The notes below the pieces were generated by a model that searched no databases, was not told the DNA's origin, and saw only the letters and a program-made list of their open reading frames with translations. A DNA stretch of 64,000 bases from assembly GCA_963575745.1 (NCBI GenBank), contig CAUYUJ010005780.1, forward strand, positions 920,001-984,000, written 5' to 3'. Origin of the DNA: Prorocentrum cordatum (taxonomy: Eukaryota > Sar > Dinophyceae > Prorocentrales > Prorocentraceae). Each line of letters opens with the position of its first letter. The stretch's first letter is position 1. Positions 54,037 through 63,330 of the stretch are shown piece after piece. A program made the position numbers and the translations under genes.

Positions 54037-57000
54037 CGATGACGGGCGTCACGGGGGATGGGAGGCGGGGGGGGGTCAGCCGCGCCCGCGCGCACGACGA
54101 CGATGAGCGACGACCGAGGAGCGAAGAGCGAGGAGCGACGACGACGACGACGCGAGCAGCATGACGGTGGTGATCTGCCCCACAACGCCTGTGTACACCA
54201 CAGTGCTCGCGTGCACCACAGCGTGCGTGCACACCACAGCGCCTGCGAACACCGTAACAGCCGTGTGCAACGTAGCGCATGTGCACACCATTACACGTGA
54301 TATTGATATTGGAGAGAGCGTGATCCACCGCCGCTTTACTGTGGAAAATTGCCAACCTTTTCCTCCGGAACCCGGGGGTCGCCCCCCCCCCCCCCCTCCG
54401 AAAATCCCCCCCCCCCTGCTGGAACCCCTCCCCCCCCCCCCCCCCCGGCAAAACCCCCCCCTCCCCTAACCCCCCCCCCCCCCTCCCGCTCGAAAACCGG
54501 GGGGGTCACTACCTTCGAAACCCCTCCCCCCCCCCCTTCCGGATCCGGAAAACCGGGGGGTCACTACCGGTTCGAACCCCCCCCCCCCCCCCTCCCCCCC
54601 CACCGCCAGCAAACGACTCCCGGTCCCCACCACCGTCCGCATCACATCCCCCACTGGTGTTCCCAGCACCACTGTCCTCACCACCGCTGTCCCCACTGGT
54701 TCCACCACCGCCCCTACTGTCCCCACCAGTGGCCCCACCACTGTCGCACTGTCCCCGCTGTCCCCAGAACTGTTCCCACCACGGTTCCACTCTCCCCACT
54801 GTCTCCACGGCCCCAACCACTGCCCGACTATCCCCACTGTCCCCACTGTCCCACTGACTCCTCCGCTGTCCCACTGAGCTGTCCCACTGTTCCCACCACT
54901 GTCCCCACTGTCCCCACCACTGTCCCCACTGTACCTCTGTCCCATTGTCCCACCGCCGTCCTCGCCACCGCCTTCACCACTGTCCCCACCACCATTGTAC
55001 CCTCCACTGTCCCACTGTTTCCACCTCATTCCCATTGTCCCCACACCACTGTCCCCACCACCACCGTCACCACCACTGTCCACTGTCCCCCCCTGTTCCC
55101 ACCATTGTCCCCACCACTGTCCCCACCACTACCGTCCCCACCACTGTCCCACTGTCCCACTGTCCCCACCACTGTCCCGCACCCCTCACCACTGTCCCCA
55201 CCAACACCGTCTGTCCGCACCCCCACTCGGTTTTCGACCCGGTACTGTCCCCAGTCCCCACCACTGTCCGCACCCCCACTCGGTTTTCGAGGGGGGGGGG
55301 GGGTGAACCGGTAGTGACCCCCCCCCGGTTTTCCGGATCCGGAGGGGGGGGGGGGGGGGGGGGGGGTTACCCCCCCCCACTTTCGATGAGCAGGGGGGGG
55401 GGGGGGAGGGGTTCGAACCGGTAGTGACCCCCCCCGGTTTTCTGGAGGGGGGGGGGAGGGGAGGGGTTCGAACCGGTAGTGACCCCCCCCGGTTTTCCGC
55501 CAGCAGCGGTAGAACACGCTCTTTCTGATATTGCAATCGATTCTGATATCAATAGTGGAATCGATAGTAAGGACGATTGTGAGGTCGATCGTGGGACCGA
55601 ACGCGAAGTCGATTCAACGAGATCGATAGTGAAATCGATCGTGAAATCGCTCGTGCAATCTATGGTGGGACCCATTGACGGACCAATACTGAAATCGATG
55701 GCGAAGTGGGTGATGAGATCGATGGTAAAACCGATCGATTCGAATATCCATCAAAACCAGGGAAGCTGGGAAACCCGTCGCCCATCGAAATCGGCCCGAA
55801 ACCGGGAACCCGGGAACCCGGTACCGGAAACCCGGGAACCCGGGAACCCGGCCGCCCACCGAAATCGGCCCTGCAATTTTGCCAAATCTTTAGTATCCGC
55901 CAGAACCCCTTCAGTGCAACCGCTGATTGGGGAACAATGCTCGCGTGCACCACAGCGCGCGTGTACACCACAGTGCCTGCGTTTACACCACAATGCTTGC
56001 GTGCACCGCAGCGCCTCTGCGCACCAAAGCGCCTGTCTACACCGCAGCATACGCATGCAACGCAGCGCTGGGTATACACCACAGCGCCTGCGTGCACAAG
56101 ACAAGCACAGGGAGAATGTAGGTGAAGATCTGCTGCGGACAGCTAAACGCTACGCTAGGGAACTACGGATAATGAAATGCGACGTTTTCCCCCCCCCCCC
56201 CCCCTCCTCCACTTCCAACTCCTCCTCCTCCTCCTTTTCCTCCTCCTCCTCGTCCTTTTCTTCATCTTCCTCCTCCCTCACCCTTTCCCCGTGTCGTGCG
56301 GGTCGGCGTTGCAGCGCACGTGCGCATCTCAGCGTGCACCGCAGAATGGTCGATTGAATCAATACACTTGATTCTCGGACGGCCAATTTTGCTGGAGCCT
56401 CCTGGGCGCAGATGGGAAGAGTTAGGGTGATGCGGGCGGACTCGGGAGGACTTGCAGATTCTAAGGACTCCTGTCCATATCCAACATCAAAGAACTGCTT
56501 GCCTGTGGAATCCACAGGGGCTACATTTTGTCATAAGGATTCCTTCTCGAATTCTATATGTGACAATGATGTTTTGTTGCACGCGGACGCTGTGGTGCAC
56601 ACGGGCGCCGTGGTGTACACAGGAGCTGTAATGCACGAGGGCATTGTGGTGTACACTGGTGCTGTGTTGCACACAGCGGATGTGGTGTACGCAAGCGCTG
56701 TGTTGTACGCAAGCGCTGTGGTACCCGCGGGCAGTGTGACACACACTGGCGGTGTGTTGCATGCGGCCGCTGTGGTGTACATAGACGGCGTGGTGTACAC
56801 AGGCGCTGTGGTGCACGCAGACACTGTGATGTACACAGGCACTGTAATGCAGATCGCCACCTACATGCTGCTACTACCCGTCCTCGGCCATTCCTACACA
56901 TTCCCAAACGCCGCCGACGCGAAACGTGACGTCATCGGCCACCTCCACCCCCCCCAGATGAGTGCCGTCATCGGCCCGGAGCAAAGCAAAACCAGGATCC

Positions 57001-57287
57001 AGCCGCGTCCGCGCGCACAACGACGACGATGATTGACAAGTGACGAACAACGAGCGACGAGCGACAACGACAACGACGAAGACGACGACGACGACGGCGG
57101 CGGCGACGAGGACGACGACTGCGGACCAAACTCCGATGTGCATCCCTATGCGGCCACCTCAGCGGATCCCGATGCGCACAGCGGCAGCACTCGGAGCGCA
57201 CTGGGGGAGGGGAAGCATTACGTAAAAGGGGGCGGGGCGGGAGCCATGACGCCCGTCATGCCCCAAACAATAACAAAAACACGTTCC
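54037..57287. mobile_element. Foldback element FB2 (about 3.25 kb, with nested insertion)
   Basis: The same architecture as FB1. GATGACGGGCGTCACG is near the left end and CCATGACGCCCGTCATG near the right, then CAATAACAAAAACACG. A ~23-bp-unit array reads one way (54,181-54,292, continued at 55,927-56,100) and its inverse lies at 56,576-56,855. The centre shares long stretches with FB1, for example GCACGTGCGCATCTCAGCGT and CCGCAGAATGGT. GCGAAACGTGACGTC and GATCGCCACCTAC also match FB1. The outermost ~25 bp of the left arm is missing. The left array is split by a ~1.6-kb insertion. It is flanked on both sides by the 102-bp satellite. Confidence 0.75.
54293..55926. mobile_element. Nested foldback insertion with poly-C and poly-G arms
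   Basis: It interrupts the left array of FB2. The ends are imperfectly inverted: GAGAGAGCGTGATCCACCGCC at left and, on the other strand, AGAAAGAGCGTGTTCTACCGC at about 55,500-55,540. Inward lie C-homopolymer runs carrying GGGGGGTCACTACCGGTTCG (54,360-54,600), mirrored by G runs carrying CGAACCGGTAGTGACCCCCC (55,286-55,495). Between them is a GTCCCCACCACT-type minisatellite (54,600-55,285). Right of the arm, ATCGATNGTGAAATCG-like repeats and CCGGGAACCCGGGAACCC repeats extend to about 55,860; they may be a further insertion. No coding capacity was seen. Confidence 0.65.
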
Positions 57288-57965
57288 TACTCCGCCGTGC
57301 CTCGCAGGAGCCCACTACCGTGGCGACAATTGCTCGGATCGCAGCCACTCAAAATGCTGCGAGGTCTCGGCTGGATGCCCGTACTCCCCTATTTCGCCGT
57401 GCCTCCCAGCAGCCCACGCAAGTGGCGGCGATGGCGCAGTTTGCAGCCACCCAAAGAGCAGCGAGGTCTCGGTTGGATGCGCGTACCCCCCTACTCTGCC
57501 ATGCCTCTTAGGAACCGACGCAGGTGGCAACAACTGTGCAATCCGCAGCCACTCAGAGCTGCGAGGTCTCGGCTGGATGTGCGTACTCACCTACTCCGCC
57601 GTGCCTCCCGGGAGCCCACGAACGTTGCGACAACGCAATTCGCAGCCATCCGTGGAGCCGCGAGGTCTCGGCTGGATGCGCGTATTCCTCAATTTTGCCA
57701 TGCCTTCCAGGAGCCAACGAAAGTGGCGACAATTGCGCAGCTCGCAACCACCCAGGGGGGCCGCGAGGTCTCGGCTGGATGCGCGTACTCTCAGGAGCCC
57801 ACGCAAATGGCGACAATTGCGCAATTCGCAATTCGCAGCCACCCAAGTAGCAACGAAGTCACGGCTGGATGCGCGTACTCCCCTACTCCGCCGAGCCTCC
57901 CAGGAGCCCACGAAAGTGGCCACACTTGCGCAGTTCGCAGCCACCCAGGGAGCAGCGCAGGAGGG
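57288..57965 (+). repeat. 102-bp satellite, locus 3, main part
   Basis: About six units of ~102 bp each read GCGAGGTCTCGGCTGGATGC, then CTACTCCGCCGTGCCTCCCA, GGAGCCCACGAAAGTGGCGA and GCGCAGTTCGCAGCCACCC. Frames through it on either strand are repeat translations. Confidence 0.85.
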
Positions 57966-58780
57966 GGAAGGAGGGGAGAGGAGAAGGAGAAGGATGAGTG
58001 GATACCATAGTGCTTTATCCAACACGAGAGCCAACACACAGGATGGTTGGACAAAAAGACAGAAGGAGAGAAGCCCCGAAACAAGGAGGCTCCGCGACGG
58101 TTTCGATCATGTTGTTATTCAACTTCACCGCAACGCATACCTTCCGGATGATCTTCTTGGGCGAAAGGCCGTGCTGGCCCCTGACCCAATGCCCGATTTG
58201 AAGAGGGCCAACGGCCACTGGCATGCCCCTACCCTTTATCCTCCTCACACTCGCCCTCGCCTCCCTGGCACAGACGCGCAAGCCGCAAGCTGTCCTAAAC
58301 GTCTCATGGAGAAAAAGACGTAATGGATGACGTAACGGCGCATAACAAATCATCACTCCATGTCGCGCAATGCCAACCACATTGTGAACGCTGCGATCCA
58401 AATTTCTCAAACGGATTCCTTTCTGCTGTGGAAGGTGGCACGGGTAGACCACAAAAAACGGTTGAGAAAAACGACGAGACCTACCGATAAGATAGCCCAC
58501 AAGGTGGTAAGGCGAATAAGGGTGGCGGACATGACGATGTGTGATGGATTCCGTGTCAAGATGGTAATCGATCGACTTGCATACCCTACTCAATAAACCG
58601 GCCCCCTTGCGAGGCCACCAGGCTGCAAGGGTGGAGATTGCAACTCCCTGTTCCAATTGCAGTTTCCTGTTTCCACTGTTACAATCCTGCTTTCTGCTTC
58701 CTTACTGTTAATTGTTGCTGTCCGCGCGAGGGGTGGGAGCCCCAACCGGGATTTTTTACCACGCCCTGAGAGGGTTGTCG
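57966..58780. other. Spacer with an unassigned 213-codon minus ORF
   Basis: The minus frame 58,656-58,015 is open and moderately balanced (RNLDRSVHNVVGIARHGVM, KIIRKVCVAVKLNNNMIET), but the opposite strand is open as well (58,360-58,596). No motif supports either. It may be a transposon fragment. Confidence 0.25.
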
Positions 58781-58789
58781 AAATCTCTC

Positions 58790-59395
58790 GGGGAGTGAAA
58801 TTGTATATAAAGCTTCGTAAAGACACACGATTCGCGTCCCCAAAGCAATACAACCTCGTAAAATACGCAACAATTGCGTCGAGGCCGTAAGCCCTAATAA
58901 ATTGTCCGATCACCGCTTTAAATTACACCATACTCGCGACCCCGAAGCCGTGAACCTCCAAAAAAATACAAGATTCGCGTCCCCGGGGCTATAGACCCTT
59001 GAAAATTACACCGTACTTCGCGTCCCCGAGGCCATGAACACTAGTAAATTACGCAATGATTGCGCCCCCGAGGCCATAAACCTTTAATTCATACAATCGT
59101 TGCGCACCCGAGGCCACAAACCCTCGCAAATTATACAACATTCGCGGCCCCGAAGCCATAAACTCCAATAAATTACTGAATGCTCGCGCCACCGACGCCA
59201 TAAGCCATAATACATTACGGCATGCTCGCGTTCCGGAGGTGAGAAACCCTGTAAAGTATTCAATATTCGTGTATTCGAAGCCATCACCTCTTGTAAATTC
59301 ATGAATGTCCGCGTTCCCGAGGCCATTAAACCTCGTGAAGTATACAATAATTGCGTCCCCGAGGCCTTAAATTTTAGTACAGTACATAAGGAATG
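58790..59395 (+). repeat. 42-bp AT-richer satellite
   Basis: About 14 units of ~42 bp read GTCCCCGAGGCCATAAACC, then TNGTAAATTACACAATANTCGC. The array stands out by its higher AT content. The units are diverged but keep the CGCGTCCCCGAGGCC core. Confidence 0.85.
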
Positions 59396-59939
59396 TAACA
59401 ATTGGTTGTGAACCTGAATGTGCCGCTTACCAGTCGCCCTCTCATGAGGTTCCGACATTGCTTCGTAATGGCGCCGAGGAAATCCAGCACAACTCTGGCA
59501 TATCCCATTCCGATAGAGAGGGGGCCGGCGGCAGGGGGCGAAGCCCTTTTCTCTGACGTGAAGTTTCTCTCTTTCTCGCTCGCTCTCTTCCCCTTGCGAT
59601 GTTCGTGTGGAGTACTGCGTACGTCTGCCAACCAGTTCGATGCTCATGCACTACCTAGACTTTGCGACATTCCGTGGAATTACCTGGTCCAACCCGCTGG
59701 CCGTGAGCCTTTGCAAATATGCGGGGGCCCTTCGCCTCGCGGCCTCAAGAACAACCCTAGTCGAGCCAGGGAGATACTTCAATCATTAGGGGGAAACAAA
59801 CCTACCTCGCTTTTGACCACCCTCGCTTCCAAGAGATACCAAACGATGCCAAATTGCAGCCTGTACTGGTCAGGCCGCTTGACGAGGAGGCGCGTGGTAT
59901 GGCTTGGGTATGCCTGGAAGCGCAGGCGGGGGAGGTAAT

Positions 59940-60130
59940 TCACGCTCTGAAATCAGCCAAGACAGCTTCGAGTGCCTCCCAAAGAAGCCTCCGACGGTCG
60001 AAAGGTAGCCCAGCGACCCTGTAGACGGTGCGCAGGGGCTCCGAGAAGTGAGAATCGTCAAAATTCCAGTTGAGTCTTTGCGCACCCGTGTCGCCCGAGA
60101 CCCCGACAGCGGATCGGCTTTGGATGGCCC
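59940..60130 (-). CDS. Probable terminal exon of an unrecognised gene
   Basis: The minus frame ending at the TGA 59,942-59,940 reads RLNWNFDDSHFSEPLRTVYR then VAGLPFDRRRLLWEALEAV and LADFRA. It has the composition of a folded domain's C-terminus and is unlike the repeat translations around it. A plausible acceptor is the AG just before ACTCAACTGG (about 60,076), or one further upstream, where the frame stays open to 60,182. No further exon was identified to the right. I do not recognise the family. Confidence 0.4.
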
Positions 60131-60239
60131 CCCGCACTCCCCGTGCACGGCCGTGCACGCAAATGCGCGGACGTGGGTGCAATGCTCATCGGCACGTGTG
60201 GCGCATCGATTCGTGGGCGAAAGAGATTCTGTATTCGAA

Positions 60240-60405
60240 GATACAGATACGCTGAGCCGCGGTCCCACGGATATGGGGCGTTTTTCCGCGGATGCCCCGC
60301 GCGTAACGTACCCGTTCGACCGTGAATCTGTGGGATCTCGCCCCGGAATCCAGACCGCGAGGGCGCGGATATGGATGTGTTCGCCGCTCGTGATCAATGG
60401 TGCGA
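60240..60405 (-). repeat. Dispersed ~140-bp repeat (ACGAGCGGC..GCATCC family), copy 3
   Basis: On the minus strand it reads CACGAGCGGCGAACACATCC, ATATCCGCGCCCTCGCGGTC, TGGATTCCGGGGCGAG and GCGCGGGGCATCCGCGG, matching the copy at 47,488-47,625 in order. Confidence 0.65.
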
Positions 60406-60779
60406 CCCCTGACCCAGCAGGGACAAAGGAGTACTGCAGGTTCTTGTCGTGACGACCCTGGTGTTGGTTTCTGACACCGCGTCGACCGCTCAACCTTGGA
60501 CGATCGGCGGCTTTCCGATCGCCCGATCCTTCCACGTAGGCCGATTCTGCGCCACTGGCGGCATTGAACCTTGGACGCCCGCGCTGGGCCGCCGCCGGTC
60601 GGCACAGCGCGAACCTACCGTAGGCGAGGCCGCCGTGAACAAACGCTGCGGAACACGCTGCACGTTGAGACTGATTGCTGCAAGAATCGTGGACCGACGC
60701 TGGACGAGTCTGCCATGCCTACTCCCACCCACCCGGGTCTGATCTTGAAGTCCTCTTAGCTCGCGAGGAGGCGGTCAGG

Positions 60780-61050
60780 AATTTGTGGCACTGTCCACTT
60801 TCGGAATCAAGACGGCTCCAAAAAGGGTCCCGAGGCTTCCACAAGTGCCCACGTGGACAGTGGCCCACCAGGACCCAAAAGAGTGCACAAGATGGGCCCA
60901 GTGAACCAAGATGGTCTTCAAGACGGCCCAGACGCGGCCCAAGACCGTCCCAAAAACTCCCGAAGACGCCCAACATCCAATCGAAAAGGCCTCGTGATCC
61001 CCCAAAAGTATGCCAAGCTGGTTCCAAGAGGCCCACAGAGAGCCCTGTCG
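60780..61050 (+). repeat. CCAAGA-rich array block (short, diverged)
   Basis: AAGACGGCTCCAAAAAGGG, ACCAAGATGGTCTTCAAGACG, GCCCAAGACCGTCCC and CCAAGAGGCCCACAGAG occur in the same orientation as the other blocks. Confidence 0.5.
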
Positions 61051-61064
61051 GAGGCCTGGAGGTC

Positions 61065-61245
61065 GGCACTAACACCAGCATCGGCGGCTGCCTCCATCGA
61101 TGTGAGATGTTCCTGATCTCGGTGTTGGTGAAAACATTTGGGCTTCTCAGATGGCAAAGAGATTACCACCACCACCCAAATCCAAGATCATCTTGCCACG
61201 GTGGAGGCAGCCACCTGTGTTGGTGTTGGTGCCAATTCCCAGGCC
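61065..61245. repeat. Small foldback element with ~45-bp imperfect inverted ends
   Basis: GGCACTAACACCAGCATCGG followed by CGGCTGCCTCCATCG (61,065-61,105) mirrors GGCAGCCACC ... GTGTTGGTGTTGGTGCC (61,205-61,238) on the other strand. The whole is about 175 bp and non-coding. Confidence 0.7.
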
Positions 61246-61249
61246 CCTA

Positions 61250-62460
61250 ATCATGAGAAAGCCCAACATCGCCCAAACAAAAGACAAACATAGGCCCGAG
61301 AGTGCTCTAAGAAGGCCCCTCGTCGAGACAAGCCAACATTGCCGCAACCTGGTGAAGCAGAAGGCGCGGTCCGTCGGCCCATGCTGTCCGTGTCGTGAAC
61401 TGGTCTGTTGAAGTGCGCGTCAAGATGTCTGAGCTGCTGATCTCTTCACATCCATCGACGCCTCTCACTCGTATATCGAACGACATGCTCCTAGAGTCCA
61501 CACATGCCTTTGCATCCAACTAACTCAAATTCGGCATACTCTGTACACAATTTAACCAAACTACCTATGCATCTGCATGCCGAATATCTATACGTAAGGT
61601 TACTGGATATACGGACCATTCAACACACACAGCTGACCACATGTTGGTCCTGATTTAGGAACTCAGCGGCGAGCTGCCATGAACTGATGTTTGGAAGAAT
61701 GTCCCTGAGCGGCGCCCACCACCTCCCCGCGCGATCCGCCTGTGTTAAAAAAAACGATACGCTGGTGACACGTGATAGCCAGAAGAGGGTTAATTAGACT
61801 GTCTCGTATTGCTTGAGCGTGCGTTCGCAACACGACGATCGAACGTTTTCCAGGCGCAGTGCCGCTGCCGACCAGCATGAATCTCATCCTGAGCACCTCG
61901 CCGCTGAATGAGGAACGGATGGTGCCGGTGGCAAACTAGGCTGGTTGAGGCTGATTGCGCGGCCCACTCCAGACACGACCAGGAGCGGCGCCCTCCGCTG
62001 AGAAATGCTCTGCGCTGTCGCGAGGCACAGCGCGCGAGGGAACAACGGGCCAAGGGGCCAAGATTACCCAGCCGAAGCTCTCGGGGGCCCTTCCGCGCGG
62101 GAGAAGGGGCGTCGCGGTCTGGGCCAGGATGGACCCACCTCCTGCCCACAAACTCCCCCCCCCCAGGCGGCGCCCCTTGGAGACGGGCAGCATGGTGCCG
62201 CCCGGCGCCTGCGCGGGGGGGGGGGGCTGGCTCAGTCAGCACAGAATCGTCGCGTCGAGCGCAAAGGTCGGGACACCCTGAGGGCCAGAGCCGAGATACT
62301 TCCGAGCCGTCGCGCGAAGGGAAGCCAAGCTCAGCTCCCGCAAGGGAGGGACGTACGAACTATGCACACACACACGCATCAATACTGACTGTCCCCCCCC
62401 TGACCCAAAACGATGACGTCGCCTCCTTGGTCTGGTCTAAACTCTTTTGAACACTACCCA
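61250..62460. other. Spacer; no supported gene
   Basis: A minus-strand frame at 61,896-61,663 (MLRMRFMLVGSGTAPGKRS, IRDSLINPLLAITCHQRI) reads mildly like protein but is short and isolated. The 61,900-62,400 part is GC-rich with open frames on both strands. Confidence 0.3.
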
Positions 62461-62464
62461 GAGG

Positions 62465-63330
62465 AAATGCCTCAACGAATCCCAAGGCTCCACGAAGCCA
62501 CCACAGGCTTCCCCGAAGCCCTCTGGTGGCCCTGAGAGACCATACTTACATATTGAGGAAACACAGGCTTGCATCGTCGTTTGCTTCCCACTCTTCTGTC
62601 CAGGACGGCTTCGGAAAGGCTGAAGTGTGCCCTGCGGCAGCACGCGATGGCCACATGAAGCCTCGAGACTGCCCTGGATGGCCCCGAAGGGGCCAAAACA
62701 TTGCCCGACGACCCCAAGGCAGAACCAAGACTGCGACAAGAAGGCTCCATTGGCCCAAGGCCCTGAGACCCGTCCAAAGGGCCCCCGAGATGAATCCACC
62801 GAGCCTCCTTGGGAGAGCTCGGTTGAGCGATCGCGCCACAAAACGACCTCAAGACTCCAAAGTCCCCCAAGAGGGTCCCCACAATTCCTCCGCTGCCCCC
62901 GATCGGGCCCTAGCAAGGCTGCAAGCAAAACGGGTCTTGGAGATGACGGCAAATGATTGCCTGGCGCTGCTATGCGCGACATCCGCGAAACGTGCGGCGG
63001 AGGGCGGAGACGACACGGATGCGCAAACGGGGCCTCCGATGCGGGGCCGCCCATGCCAAAGGGCTGCCGCGAAGGGCAACTGATGGATTCCCCCTCGTTG
63101 GACCAGTGCACTGTGCATTCCAAGGCGAGTCAAGGAGGCTCGCCAAGCAGGCCCATGACGCTCAAAGACTACTCCAAGACGGCCCGAAGACGGACCCAAT
63201 AAAGCCCAAGACGACCCAACGACGGGCTGCAGACGACGCACTATGGGTCTTCATCGACCTCCGCTGCCCAAAATTGACGAAATATTTACACGACAAACCC
63301 TGGGCCTTCGGTGGGCTCCAAAACAGGTCC
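62465..63330 (+). repeat. CCAAGA-rich array block (diverged)
   Basis: CCCCAAGGCAGAACCAAGAC, GGCCCAAGGCCC, CCCCCAAGAGGGTCCCC and CTCCAAGACGGCCCGAAGACG show the same repeat type and orientation, strongly diverged. Confidence 0.5.

Noticed and set aside
54350-55430. Pro/His-rich 321-codon plus ORF
   Set aside because: Translation of poly-C runs and the CCCCACCACTGT minisatellite in the nested foldback.
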